From Pleodorina starrii (lineage: Eukaryota; Chlorophyta; Chlorophyceae; Chlamydomonadales; Volvocaceae): a DNA stretch of 64,000 bases. The stretch is from NCBI GenBank assembly GCA_030267565.1, contig BRXU01000001.1:5828001-5892000 (forward strand), written 5' to 3'. A program made the translations under genes and the position numbers. Below the pieces are notes generated by a model. It was given only the letters and a program-made list of their open reading frames with translations. It was not told the DNA's origin and ran no database searches. The stretch's first letter is position 1, and each line of letters begins with the position of its first letter. Shown here piece by piece: positions 33,441 through 46,100 of the stretch.

Positions 33441-36400
33441 TTCCGTATAGCAGCAGTGCTGCCGTCGCGTCGTGCGGAAGTACAGCCCCATCGTTCGTGG
33501 CCGCTATTCGCGCCCCTGCCTGCTGCAGGGCGCTGATGGCTGCGCCGGTCCGTCCAGATCACCCCGCCCCCTCTACGCCTTCAGTATAGCAGCAGTGCCG
33601 ACGTCACGTCGTGCGGAAGTACAGCCCCATCGTTCGTGGCCGCTATTCGCGCCCCTGCCCGCTGCAGGGCGCTGATGGCTGTGCCGGTCCGTCCAGATCA
33701 CCCCGCCCAATCTACGCCTTCAGTATAGCAGCAGTGCCGCCGCCACGTCGTGCGGAAGTACAGCCCCATCGTTTGTGGCCGCTATTCGCGCCCCTGCCCG
33801 CTGCAGGGCGCTGATGGCTGCGCCGGTCCGTCCAGATCACCCCGCCCCCTCTACGCCTTCCGTATAGCAGCAGTGCTGCCGTCGCGTCGTGCGGAAGTAC
33901 AGCCCCATCGTTCGTGGCCGCTATTCGCGCCCCTGCCTGCTGCAGGGCACTGATGGCTGCGCCGGTCCGTCCAGATCATCCCGCCCCCTCTACGCCTTCA
34001 GTATAGCAGCAGTGCTGCCGTCGCGTCGTGCGGGAGTACAGCCCCATCGTTCGTGGCCGCTATTCGCGCCCCTGCCCGCTGCAGGGCGCTGATGGCTGCG
34101 CCGGTCCGTCCAGATCACCCCGCCCCCTCTACGCCTTCAGTATAGCACCAGTGCCGCCGCCACGTCTTGCGGGAGTACAGCCCCATCGTTCGTGGCCGCT
34201 ATTCGCGCCCCTGCCCGCTGCAGGGCGCTGATGGCTGCGCCGGTCCGTCCAGATCACCCCGCCCCCTCTACGCCTTCAGTATAGCAGCAGTGCCGCCGCC
34301 ACGTCGTGCGGAAGTACAGCCCCATCGTTCGTGGCCGCTATTCGCGCCCCTGCCCGCTGCAGGGCGCTGATGGCTGCGCCGGTCCGTCCAGATCATCCCG
34401 CCCCCTCTACGCCTTCAGTATAGCAGCAGTGCCGACGTCACGTCGTGCGGGAGTACAGCCCCATCGTTCGTGGCCGCTATTCGCGCCCCTGCCCGCTGCA
34501 GGGCGCTGATGGCTGTGCCGGTCCGTCCAGATCACCCCGCCCAATCTACGCCTTCAGTATAGCAGCAGTGCCGCCGCCACGTCGTGCGGAAGTACAGCCC
34601 CATCGTTTGTGGCCGCTATTCGCGCCCCTGCCCGCTGCAGGGCGCTGATGGCTGCGCCGGTCCGTCCAGATCACCCCGCCCCCTCTACGCCTTCCGTATA
34701 GCAGCAGTGCTGCCGTCGCGTCGTGCGGAAGTACAGCCCCATCGTTCGTGGCCGCTATTCGCGCCCCTGCCCGCTGCAGGGCGCTGATGGCTGCGCCGGT
34801 CCGTCCAGATCATCCCGCCCCCTCTACGCCTTCAGTATAGCAGCAGTGCCGACGTCACGTCGTGCGGGAGTACAGCCCCATCGTTCGTGGCCGCTATTCG
34901 CGCCCCTGCCCGCTGCAGGGCGCTGATGGCTGTGCCGGTCCGTCCAGATCACCCCGCCCAATCTACGCCTTCAGTATAGCAGCAGTGCCGCCGCCACGTC
35001 GTGCGGAAGTACAGCCCCATCGTTTGTGGCCGCTATTCGCGCCCCTGCCCGCTGCAGGGCGCTGATGGCTGCGCCGGTCCGTCCAGATCACCCCGCCCCC
35101 TCTACGCCTTCCGTATAGCAGCAGTGCTGCCGTCGCGTCGTGCGGAAGTACAGCCCCATCGTTCGTGGCCGCTATTCGCGCCCCTGCCTGCTGCAGGGCA
35201 CTGATGGCTGCGCCGGTCCGTCCAGATCATCCCGCCCCCTCTACGCCTTCAGTATAGCAGCAGTGCTGCCGTCGCGTCGTGCGGGAGTACAGCCCCATCG
35301 TTCGTGGCCGCTATTCGCGCCCCTGCCCGCTGCAGGGCGCTGATGGCTGCGCCGGTCCGTCCAGATCACCCCGCCCCCTCTACGCCTTCAGTATAGCACC
35401 AGTGCCGCCGCCACGTCTTGCGGGAGTACAGCCCCATCGTTCGTGGCCGCTATTCGCGCCCCTGCCCGCTGCAGGGCGCTGATGGCTGCGCCGGTCCGTC
35501 CAGATCACCCCGCCCCCTCTACGCCTTCAGTATAGCAGCAGTGCCGCCGCCACGTCGTGCGGAAGTACAGCCCCATCGTTCGTGGCCGCTATTCGCGCCC
35601 CTGCCCGCTGCAGGGCGCTGATGGCTGCGCCGGTCCGTCCAGATCATCCCGCCCCCTCTACGCCTTCAGTATAGCAGCAGTGCCGACGTCACGTCGTGCG
35701 GGAGTACAGCCCCATCGTTCGTGGCCGCTATTCGCGCCCCTGCCCGCTGCAGGGCGCTGATGGCTGCGCCGGTCCGTCCAGATCACCCCGCCCCCTCTAC
35801 GCCTTCAGTATAGCAGCAGTGCCGCCGCCACGTCGTGCGGAAGTACAGCCCCATCGTTCGTGGCCGCTATTCGCGCCCCTGCCCGCTGCAGGGCGCTGAT
35901 GGCTGCGCCGGTCCGTCCAGATCATCCCGCCCCCTCTACGCCTTCAGTATAGCAGCAGTGCCGACGTCACGTCGTGCGGGAGTACAGCCCCATCGTTCGT
36001 GGCCGCTATTCGCGCCCCTGCCCGCTGCAGGGCGCTGATGGCTGTGCCGGTCCGTCCAGATCACCCCGCCCAATCTACGCCTTCAGTATAGCAGCAGTGC
36101 CGCCGCCACGTCGTGCGGAAGTACAGCCCCATCGTTTGTGGCCGCTATTCGCGCCCCTGCCCGCTGCAGGGCGCTGATGGCTGCGCCGGTCCGTCCAGAT
36201 CACCCCGCCCCCTCTACGCCTTCCGTATAGCAGCAGTGCTGCCGTCGCGTCGTGCGGAAGTACAGCCCCATCGTTCGTGGCCGCTATTCGCGCCCCTGCC
36301 CGCTGCAGGGCGCTGATGGCTGCGCCGGTCCGTCCAGATCATCCCGCCCCCTCTACGCCTTCAGTATAGCAGCAGTGCCGACGTCACGTCGTGCGGGAGT

Positions 36401-39400
36401 ACAGCCCCATCGTTCGTGGCCGCTATTCGCGCCCCTGCCCGCTGCAGGGCGCTGATGGCTGTGCCGGTCCGTCCAGATCACCCCGCCCAATCTACGCCTT
36501 CAGTATAGCAGCAGTGCCGCCGCCACGTCGTGCGGAAGTACAGCCCCATCGTTTGTGGCCGCTATTCGCGCCCCTGCCCGCTGCAGGGCGCTGATGGCTG
36601 CGCCGGTCCGTCCAGATCACCCCGCCCCCTCTACGCCTTCCGTATAGCAGCAGTGCTGCCGTCGCGTCGTGCGGAAGTACAGCCCCATCGTTCGTGGCCG
36701 CTATTCGCGCCCCTGCCTGCTGCAGGGCACTGATGGCTGCGCCGGTCCGTCCAGATCATCCCGCCCCCTCTACGCCTTCAGTATAGCAGCAGTGCTGCCG
36801 TCGCGTCGTGCGGGAGTACAGCCCCATCGTTCGTGGCCGCTATTCGCGCCCCTGCCCGCTGCAGGGCGCTGATGGCTGCGCCGGTCCGTCCAGATCACCC
36901 CGCCCCCTCTACGCCTTCAGTATAGCACCAGTGCCGCCGCCACGTCTTGCGGGAGTACAGCCCCATCGTTCGTGGCCGCTATTCGCGCCCCTGCCCGCTG
37001 CAGGGCGCTGATGGCTGCGCCGGTCCGTCCAGATCACCCCGCCCCCTCTACGCCTTCAGTATAGCAGCAGTGCCGCCGCCACGTCGTGCGGAAGTACAGC
37101 CCCATCGTTCGTGGCCGCTATTCGCGCCCCTGCCCGCTGCAGGGCGCTGATGGCTGCGCCGGTCCGTCCAGATCATCCCGCCCCCTCTACGCCTTCAGTA
37201 TAGCAGCAGTGCCGACGTCACGTCGTGCGGGAGTACAGCCCCATCGTTCGTGGCCGCTATTCGCGCCCCTGCCCGCTGCAGGGCGCTGATGGCTGCGCCG
37301 GTCCGTCCAGATCACCCCGCCCCCTCTACGCCTTCAGTATAGCAGCAGTGCCGCCGCCACGTCGTGCGGAAGTACAGCCCCATCGTTCGTGGCCGCTATT
37401 CGCGCCCCTGCCCGCTGCAGGGCGCTGATGGCTGCGCCGGTCCGTCCAGATCATCCCGCCCCCTCTACGCCTTCAGTATAGCAGCAGTGCCGACGTCACG
37501 TCGTGCGGGAGTACAGCCCCATCGTTCGTGGCCGCTATTCGCGCCCCTGCCCGCTGCAGGGCGCTGATGGCTGTGCCGGTCCGTCCAGATCACCCCGCCC
37601 AATCTACGCCTTCAGTATAGCAGCAGTGCCGCCGCCACGTCGTGCGGAAGTACAGCCCCATCGTTTGTGGCCGCTATTCGCGCCCCTGCCCGCTGCAGGG
37701 CGCTGATGGCTGCGCCGGTCCGTCCAGATCACCCCGCCCCCTCTACGCCTTCCGTATAGCAGCAGTGCTGCCGTCGCGTCGTGCGGAAGTACAGCCCCAT
37801 CGTTCGTGGCCGCTATTCGCGCCCCTGCCCGCTGCAGGGCGCTGATGGCTGCGCCGGTCCGTCCAGATCATCCCGCCCCCTCTACGCCTTCAGTATAGCA
37901 GCAGTGCCGACGTCACGTCGTGCGGGAGTACAGCCCCATCGTTCGTGGCCGCTATTCGCGCCCCTGCCCGCTGCAGGGCGCTGATGGCTGTGCCGGTCCG
38001 TCCAGATCACCCCGCCCAATCTACGCCTTCAGTATAGCAGCAGTGCCGCCGCCACGTCGTGCGGAAGTACAGCCCCATCGTTTGTGGCCGCTATTCGCGC
38101 CCCTGCCCGCTGCAGGGCGCTGATGGCTGCGCCGGTCCGTCCAGATCACCCCGCCCCCTCTACGCCTTCCGTATAGCAGCAGTGCTGCCGTCGCGTCGTG
38201 CGGAAGTACAGCCCCATCGTTCGTGGCCGCTATTCGCGCCCCTGCCTGCTGCAGGGCACTGATGGCTGCGCCGGTCCGTCCAGATCATCCCGCCCCCTCT
38301 ACGCCTTCAGTATAGCAGCAGTGCTGCCGTCGCGTCGTGCGGGAGTACAGCCCCATCGTTCGTGGCCGCTATTCGCGCCCCTGCCCGCTGCAGGGCGCTG
38401 ATGGCTGCGCCGGTCCGTCCAGATCACCCCGCCCCCTCTACGCCTTCAGTATAGCACCAGTGCCGCCGCCACGTCTTGCGGGAGTACAGCCCCATCGTTC
38501 GTGGCCGCTATTCGCGCCCCTGCCCGCTGCAGGGCGCTGATGGCTGCGCCGGTCCGTCCAGATCACCCCGCCCCCTCTACGCCTTCAGTATAGCAGCAGT
38601 GCCGCCGCCACGTCGTGCGGAAGTACAGCCCCATCGTTCGTGGCCGCTATTCGCGCCCCTGCCCGCTGCAGGGCGCTGATGGCTGCGCCGGTCCGTCCAG
38701 ATCATCCCGCCCCCTCTACGCCTTCAGTATAGCAGCAGTGCCGACGTCACGTCGTGCGGGAGTACAGCCCCATCGTTCGTGGCCGCTATTCGCGCCCCTG
38801 CCCGCTGCAGGGCGCTGATGGCTGTGCCGGTCCGTCCAGATCACCCCGCCCAATCTACGCCTTCAGTATAGCAGCAGTGCCGCCGCCACGTCGTGCGGAA
38901 GTACAGCCCCATCGTTTGTGGCCGCTATTCGCGCCCCTGCCCGCTGCAGGGCGCTGATGGCTGCGCCGGTCCGTCCAGATCACCCCGCCCCCTCTACGCC
39001 TTCCGTATAGCAGCAGTGCTGCCGTCGCGTCGTGCGGAAGTACAGCCCCATCGTTCGTGGCCGCTATTCGCGCCCCTGCCTGCTGCAGGGCACTGATGGC
39101 TGCGCCGGTCCGTCCAGATCATCCCGCCCCCTCTACGCCTTCAGTATAGCAGCAGTGCTGCCGTCGCGTCGTGCGGGAGTACAGCCCCATCGTTCGTGGC
39201 CGCTATTCGCGCCCCTGCCCGCTGCAGGGCGCTGATGGCTGCGCCGGTCCGTCCAGATCACCCCGCCCCCTCTACGCCTTCAGTATAGCACCAGTGCCGC
39301 CGCCACGTCTTGCGGGAGTACAGCCCCATCGTTCGTGGCCGCTATTCGCGCCCCTGCCCGCTGCAGGGCGCTGATGGCTGCGCCGGTCCGTCCAGATCAC

Positions 39401-40897
39401 CCCGCCCCCTCTACGCCTTCAGTATAGCAGCAGTGCCGCCGCCACGTCGTGCGGAAGTACAGCCCCATCGTTCGTGGCCGCTATTCGCGCCCCTGCCCGC
39501 TGCAGGGCGCTGATGGCTGCGCCGGTCCGTCCAGATCATCCCGCCCCCTCTACGCCTTCAGTATAGCAGCAGTGCCGACGTCACGTCGTGCGGGAGTACA
39601 GCCCCATCGTTCGTGGCCGCTATTCGCGCCCCTGCCCGCTGCAGGGCGCTGATGGCTGTGCCGGTCCGTCCAGATCACCCCGCCCAATCTACGCCTTCAG
39701 TATAGCAGCAGTGCCGCCGCCACGTCGTGCGGAAGTACAGCCCCATCGTTTGTGGCCGCTATTCGCGCCCCTGCCCGCTGCAGGGCGCTGATGGCTGCGC
39801 CGGTCCGTCCAGATCACCCCGCCCCCTCTACGCCTTCCGTATAGCAGCAGTGCTGCCGTCGCGTCGTGCGGAAGTACAGCCCCATCGTTCGTGGCCGCTA
39901 TTCGCGCCCCTGCCTGCTGCAGGGCACTGATGGCTGCGCCGGTCCGTCCAGATCATCCCGCCCCCTCTACGCCTTCAGTATAGCAGCAGTGCTGCCGTCG
40001 CGTCGTGCGGGAGTACAGCCCCATCGTTCGTGGCCGCTATTCGCGCCCCTGCCCGCTGCAGGGCGCTGATGGCTGCGCCGGTCCGTCCAGATCACCCCGC
40101 CCCCTCTACGCCTTCAGTATAGCACCAGTGCCGCCGCCACGTCTTGCGGGAGTACAGCCCCATCGTTCGTGGCCGCTATTCGCGCCCCTGCCCGCTGCAG
40201 GGCGCTGATGGCTGCGCCGGTCCGTCCAGATCACCCCGCCCCCTCTACGCCTTCAGTATAGCAGCAGTGCCGCCGCCACGTCGTGCGGAAGTACAGCCCC
40301 ATCGTTCGTGGCCGCTATTCGCGCCCCTGCCCGCTGCAGGGCGCTGATGGCTGCGCCGGTCCGTCCAGATCATCCCGCCCCCTCTACGCCTTCAGTATAG
40401 CAGCAGTGCCGACGTCACGTCGTGCGGGAGTACAGCCCCATCGTTCGTGGCCGCTATTCGCGCCCCTGCCCGCTGCAGGGCGTGATGGCTGCACCGGTCC
40501 GTCCAGATCACCCCGCCCCCTCTACGCCTTCAGTATAGCAGCAGTGCCGCCGCCACGTTGTGCGGAAGTACAGCCCCATCGTTCGTGGCCGCTATTCGCG
40601 CCCCTGCCCGCTGCAGGGCGCTGATGGCTGCGCCGGTCCGTCCAGATCACCCCGCCCCCTCTACGCCTTCAGTATAGCAGCAGTGCCGACGTCACGTCGT
40701 GCGGAAGTACAGCCCCATCGTTCGTGGCCGCTATTCGCGCCCCTGCCCGCTGCAGGGCGTGATGGCTGCGCCGGTCCGTCCAGATCACCCCGCCCCCTCT
40801 ACGCCTTCAGTATAGCAGCAGTGCTGCCGTCGCGTCGTGCGGGAGTACAGCCCCATCGTTCGTGGCCGCTATTCGCGCCCCTGCCCGCTGCAGGGCA
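33441..40897. repeat. Satellite array: 139-bp monomer, about 53-54 copies, with higher-order repeats
   Basis: The monomer contains tatagcagcagtgc, gtacagccccatcgtt and tgcagggcgctgatggctg and repeats every 139 bases from 33441 to 40897. Two late units have 138 bases (loss of ct in gcgctgatgg near 40482 and 40760). At least six monomer variants recur in fixed order, giving 11-monomer blocks of 1,529 bp and 6-monomer blocks of 834 bp. The open frame in each unit comes from a period that is not a multiple of three and is not a gene. Confidence 0.95.
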
Positions 40898-41306
40898 CGG
40901 TTGGACCTCCATTCCTTATCCAAGATACATCTAAGTATGACAAGAGTTTCGCACAATACCTTCTCTCCTTAATTATCTTCTTGTTTACTTGCTCTCTCCA
41001 TGTTTAAACCGTTGACCCTGTATGGATGGTACTACTACCATACCTGACCCAGTGCTGTCGCATTGCTGTCCCATTTATTTTATCCAAACAACAATGTGTA
41101 TGTAATCCTTTTAATTCAGTAGCAATAGGCCTGTTGGCTTCTGCTGGCGCCCGGTTGCCGGTAATAACGCAGGCTATACGGAGGGTTGGGTGTGTGAAAA
41201 ACGCGGAGCGTTTGATTGAACGACTGAACAGACATCAAGAGTCAAGCATGTTGTTCTTTGTGTCCGGTCTGCTGCGCCGCTCCATGCCTGGTATGTCGTC
41301 TGTCGA
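40898..41306. other. AT-rich DNA between the satellite array and the KDZ-like fragment
   Basis: Base composition drops sharply at the array edge. The minus strand should carry the next exons of the KDZ-like gene but shows only short frames with stops, so that gene appears truncated here. Confidence 0.45.
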
Positions 41307-42014
41307 TTACCTACCGGTAGCGCTGAGCCCTTCCAACCCGAGCACGTTGTACGCCTCATGTACGTGTAGGTCGTACCAGACATGGGGGTCGACCGGGGAA
41401 CTCGGGAAGCATCCTGCTTCGACTGGGTGGGGTACGTACTGCACTTGGCACATCTGGCAGGTGACCGCAGGTACGTACAACGGCCCAGAGGATAGAAGGC
41501 CAATATAACGGACGGTCGTCGCCAGATCCTGCTTGAACCGTCCATCCAGATTGCCGGGGTGGTGCTGCGGGTCTCCGCAGCTGTGCTGCGTGCGCCAGGT
41601 GGAAGTCAGTCCATCCAGGCGGGTCTGGACTAACCCCAGCAGAGTGGCCGACACGTCGCGCTTAATTTGCGCGTGAATTGCTGCGTTCCGCAAGAGCTGC
41701 TTCTGGATCTCGGGGAACTGGAACCCCCACGCCGCCTCCTGCCTTTCCTGCCTTTCGGCCCAAGTGCGAGTATCCGGCGTGCGGTACGGACGCGGGCCCG
41801 TCGGATGGTCTGGCGGGAGATCTGTGTCCTGGTCTACAGCTACGTCCTCGACGGGATAGTTTACTTTCAGGCGCTTTGTCGCAGTCCGGGGCACCAACTG
41901 GCCAGGTCTAGGCTGTCGTCGAGCTGAAATTGGTGTGGAATGGCCAGGGCAGCAAGATACACCGATAGAGATCTTGTTTGGAAGCCGCCGAAGTTTCTTC
42001 TCACTCTCGGCCAT
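41307..42014 (-). mobile_element. Truncated KDZ-type DNA transposon gene, N-terminal cysteine-cluster exon
   Basis: The frame opens at the ATG at 42014 and gives about 233 residues before a good donor at 41314 (CCG|GTAGGT). If unspliced, a stop follows at 41307. Its C-terminal part reads CQMCQVQYVPHP, then AGCFPSSPVDPHVWYDLHVHEA. This matches the pattern CxxC, then G-(Y/C)-F-P-S-x-P-x-x-P, of the cysteine-cluster domains found N-terminal to KDZ (Kyakuja/Dileera/Zisupton) transposases. KDZ elements are known to be common in Chlamydomonas. The catalytic domain is missing: only about 400 bases remain before the satellite array. I saw no terminal inverted repeats. The family is inferred from this motif only. 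Confidence 0.5.
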
Positions 42015-42385
42015 ATTAAAGAGTAAATTGGACAAGCATAGCGGTCTGTGTGTCGTTAGAGGACACGAATAGTGGTCCGAAACGTGACCTTCTATATTCA
42101 GAAGTTTGCAACTTATTTACGACAATACATGTATCCCTGTGTAATTGGTGTAAATAGAATACCGAATGCTGATTACTGTTGTATAAAATGTGCTTCCGTG
42201 TTCGCCGTAATTCTGGTCAAAGTGTGGTCGTATGCCGTTAAAATCTGTATCCTGCCAAAAGCATCATACCGTTTATATCGGCATTGCTTACCGGGTGACC
42301 TAGCTGGTCCGCCGGGTGGTCATATGCAGCTTTAACTATCTTGTTGAACAGACATTTTGAATCAAAGCAGTGCGCTTGTGCGCAC

Positions 42386-42777
42386 CTACCGCAGAAGCTG
42401 AAAGGACTCGCTCTTGTCCTCAAAGTGCCTCCGAAGCTCGTTGAAGTCGAACAAGTTGTCATTGACAACAACTCGAAGCCCTGGATACTCTCTCAGCCAC
42501 TGCACAACGACGTCGATGTCTTGCACCACCAGGTTGTTCAAGGACAGGTCGACGGTAAACGGACTGCTGCGGAACTTCGCCTGAAGGACCGGAAGCCTGT
42601 ATCGGCATAAGGAAGATTGGACGTCAGAAGCCGACATAGCAAGGCTCAAAACCCAACCGGTAGATCTGCCTTTCCTTGGCCATACCTTTCAGCAATCGCG
42701 GCTAAACTGTCACCTTGGAGCTTTTGACCTGACAAATCCAACCCAAAATCAGTGAAGATAAACCTTGGTTCCGACAT
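42386..42777 (-). CDS. Small leucine-rich-repeat-like protein (copy B)
   Basis: Identical in structure to the gene at 18999-19390: exon 1 42777-42686, exon 2 42596-42386, 100 residues, same start and the same stop overlapping a donor-like site. Here the DNA to its left is AT-rich and transposon-like rather than a degraded exon. This suggests that the lower-GC segment as a whole, with this gene, is the foreign piece and that copy B keeps more of its original left context. No change in the protein was noticed between the copies. Confidence 0.5.
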
Positions 42778-43125
42778 TGCATGTAAGAGAACGAGAGTCG
42801 CGTAAGGACTGTTATTCAGTCATTTGAAATCAGACCAATCATACTAATAATGATTGGAACGCACTATTTGTGGCCCAACCTCATCCTCATCATCATCATC
42901 AGCAGCAGCAGCAGCTGGTGGTGGTGGTGGTGATGGTGGTGGTGGCGGTGTGGCGGATGATTGGTTGGGGATCGGGGACGCCCTCTCCTCCCCCTTCTCC
43001 TCCCCCCTCTCCTCGCTCCCTCCCTCCCTCCACCACCACCACGGTTGGGGACGGGTTGCTGCAGCCAGCATTACTACTTCGCATGTGACTCATGAGAGCA
43101 CCCACCCACCCAGCCACCCACCCAC

Positions 43126-46100
43126 CCGGGTGAACGCTGTCAGCGCCGCCGCATCAGAGACGAAGCACGCGTCCTCGGGTCGCAGCCGGGCGAACAGCGC
43201 TGAGCCGGGGGGCATCTCACTGGCCAGCTGGGCTGTGGGGGGGGAGGGGGGGGAGCAGCAAGGGGGGGGGGTGGGAGGGGGGGGGATGTTGGCCCTCGAT
43301 TAGTGGTGTTGGGCTGGGAACTGGGTTTGGGTAAAGACAGGCAGGCGGCACTGCGCCGTGGTCGTATGGTCGTATGGACCGGACCGATGTTGAGCCGATG
43401 GTGAGGGCGCCGGTCGGGCGCCGGGTGGTGAGACCGCCCCCCAGCCCAACCGCGCCATGAACCAACCGCCGATACCGCCCCCGGCCCCCCCTCCACCCAC
43501 CAAGTCGGTGCTGGCGCTCCCTCCTGCACGCCTCGCAGTCGCAGTGCTCCTCCCTCCGCGCCACCATCGCCCCCCGCCCCATGGCCTGGTGCTGCATCAT
43601 CGCAGCCAGGGTGTACTCCATCGGGCGACGAGCGGCCATATCGGCGGCCGCAACACCCGCAGCCGCGTCTCCCGGCGCAGCCGCCGCCGGCCCACCGTTG
43701 CCGCTGCTGCCCGACGCTCCGCCTGCCCCTCCGCCGCCGCTGCCCTCGCTGCCGCCGTCAGCTGCAGCGCCTTGCTCGTCCATCTGCTCGTCCAGCAGCC
43801 CCAGCTCTCGCAGCGCCTCCTCCTCGGCCCGTGCCTCGCGGTCCTGTGTGTGTGTATTGGGGGGGGGGGGGAGGGAGAGGAGTCAGGTCAGGTTGGCGAC
43901 ACGGGCCGCTGATCCCCGCTTCCCAGTACAACCGTATAAACCACCGCCGCCTGCCCGTACTTCCGATTACAAGACACAGCCAGGCATTCCGGCATTTACG
44001 CAGGCAGGCAGGCAGGCAGGCAGGCAGAAGATACGGCATGACTGAAGCCCCCGGAGGTTCCGGGTTCTCATCCTCTGACCGACCCATCGATGTCCGCCCC
44101 CTCCCGCCCAACCTGCCCCGCCCGCACCCCCCCTCCCCTCCCCTCCCCTCCAGCGGCCACCTGGTTCTCCGCCACCATTGCGATAACGGATCGCAGCAGG
44201 GCGGTGTAGGGGCTGGGGCGGGTGCCGCCCGCACCCCCGCCGCCCGCCGCCGGGTCGATCGCCGCCAGCAGCGCCTCCGCGGGGGAGGTGGGGTCGTGGT
44301 GGACGGGGCCGCCCCCGGGAACCGCGTTGGTGGCGCGAAGGAAGCTGAGCTCGAAGGCGGCGTTGGAACCGTTGTCTGCGAGGGGCGGCAGGGGGCATAT
44401 GAGGGCATGAGTGCGAGTGCGGCGGCATGTGTACGAGTGCGGTGGGGATGGGCAGAGCGAGGCGGGTCATCCCACCCACCGTCAAGGCATCAGGAAGTTA
44501 AGGCAGGGCCCTGGCGGTCGACACGAATGCGACAACGAAAATCAACAGGCCAGGGGAATACCAGGATTCGGCGCCGTGCAGGGTTGCAGGCGCACCCACA
44601 CACACCGCCCCCCGCACTCACTCGTCCGGATGCTCAGCGCCGTGCGCACCGCGCTCATAAACATACGGCCCGCGCAGCCCGCCACAAAGGTGGGTGGCAG
44701 CTGCGCAACCGCCGAAACCACCAGAGAATCCACGCCCCCGGCCGCCGAGCCCGCGCCGCCGCCGCCGCCGCCACCCGCCGCCGCCGCCGAGCCCAGCCGC
44801 AGCGCGCCGATCGCGGCGCTGCCCCCAGCTGCAGCCGCCGCCGCAGCGGCTCCCGGTGCCGCCACCGCCGCGTCTGCGCCCGTGTCCGCACCCCCTGCCT
44901 TGAGCTGCTGCTGCTGCTGTGGCGGTGGCCCCAGCACCTGGTACAACAGGAAGCAGGCCTGTTGCGCCTTGGCTGCTGCGGAGGAGAGGCGCTCCACCGC
45001 AAGGCGGCAAGCGCGCTCCACGTCGGGCCTGAAGGAGGGAGGGAGGGAGGGAGGGAGGGAGGGAGGGAGGGAGGGAGGGAGGGAGGGAGGGAGGGAGGAA
45101 GCAGCGGGCGGGCGGGTGATGCGGAGCAGCGGGTGGGTGGGTCAGGGCTCAGGGGGGACGGAGGCGGTGGTTGAGAGCGACCAGCCACTCCGGAGGCGGT
45201 GGTCGAGAGCAGTGCAGTCACAAGGCGGGGGCAGGGGCCGGCTCGGAGTCCGCTTCTTAGCCGGCATTGAGCTCATGGCGCGATGGGCTGTCGCACTGAA
45301 TTGGCACATGCTCTCCCCCTCCCCCTCCCCCACCGCTGCTGCACCTTGTTACTACCTCCACCTCACTGTGCCCCTCCCCTCCCCTCCCCTCCCCTCCCCT
45401 CCCCTCCCCTCCCCTCCCCTCCCCTCCCCTCCCCTCCCCTCCCCTCCCCTCCCCTCCCCTCCCCTCCCCTCCCCTCCCCCCTCCCCTCCCCCCTCCCTCA
45501 CTCCGCAGCAGCATCTTGATGGCCTTGGCCCACTCGCCCGACACCGCCGCCAGCGCCACATAAGGCCCATCCAGACCGATGTGGCCCAACCAGTGCAGCC
45601 GCTCAGTCACCTCCTGTGCAACCAGGCAGCAGCAGCAGCAGCACCACCAACAGAAGCAAGCCAAGAGAGAAGGTGAAGGGGCCAGGTAGTTGCAGGGGCG
45701 GAATCAAGAGGGCATCAGCCCGGGGTGGGGTGGGGTCGAGGGGGTCGGGCACTGTCAGACCCCATGCGTCCCATCCCATCCGTCTCCTCTCCTCTGTTCT
45801 CCCGCACCACACCGCACCCACCCACCACACCGCACCTGCAGCCCCGGTGTCGCCATGTTGACCAAGCCCTGCAGCGGAGGCGGCGCGTACGGCACAAACG
45901 GCATCACCGGCGGCGTCGAGCTCAGCTGTGCGCCGTACGGGTCCATCATCCCCCCAGGCCCCATAATCATCACCACCGGCCCTACGCCGGGCCCCGCCCC
46001 CGCCTGTTGCTGCTGTTGCTGCTGCTGCAACCTGCGCATCGCGGCCTGGTGGGCGGGTCGGAAGCCCAGCCACGAGGGCTGAAGCTCGGGCCGGGCGGGA

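Noticed and set aside
33441..40897. CRISPR-like periodic array
   Set aside because: The repeated unit is contiguous with no unique spacers, and the genome is eukaryotic in style. It is a satellite.
33472..40934. About fifty overlapping 67-residue frames, one in each satellite unit
   Set aside because: They recur because the 139-bp unit recurs. Each starts at GTG, the period is not a multiple of three, and neighbouring units are in different frames, so no gene is encoded.
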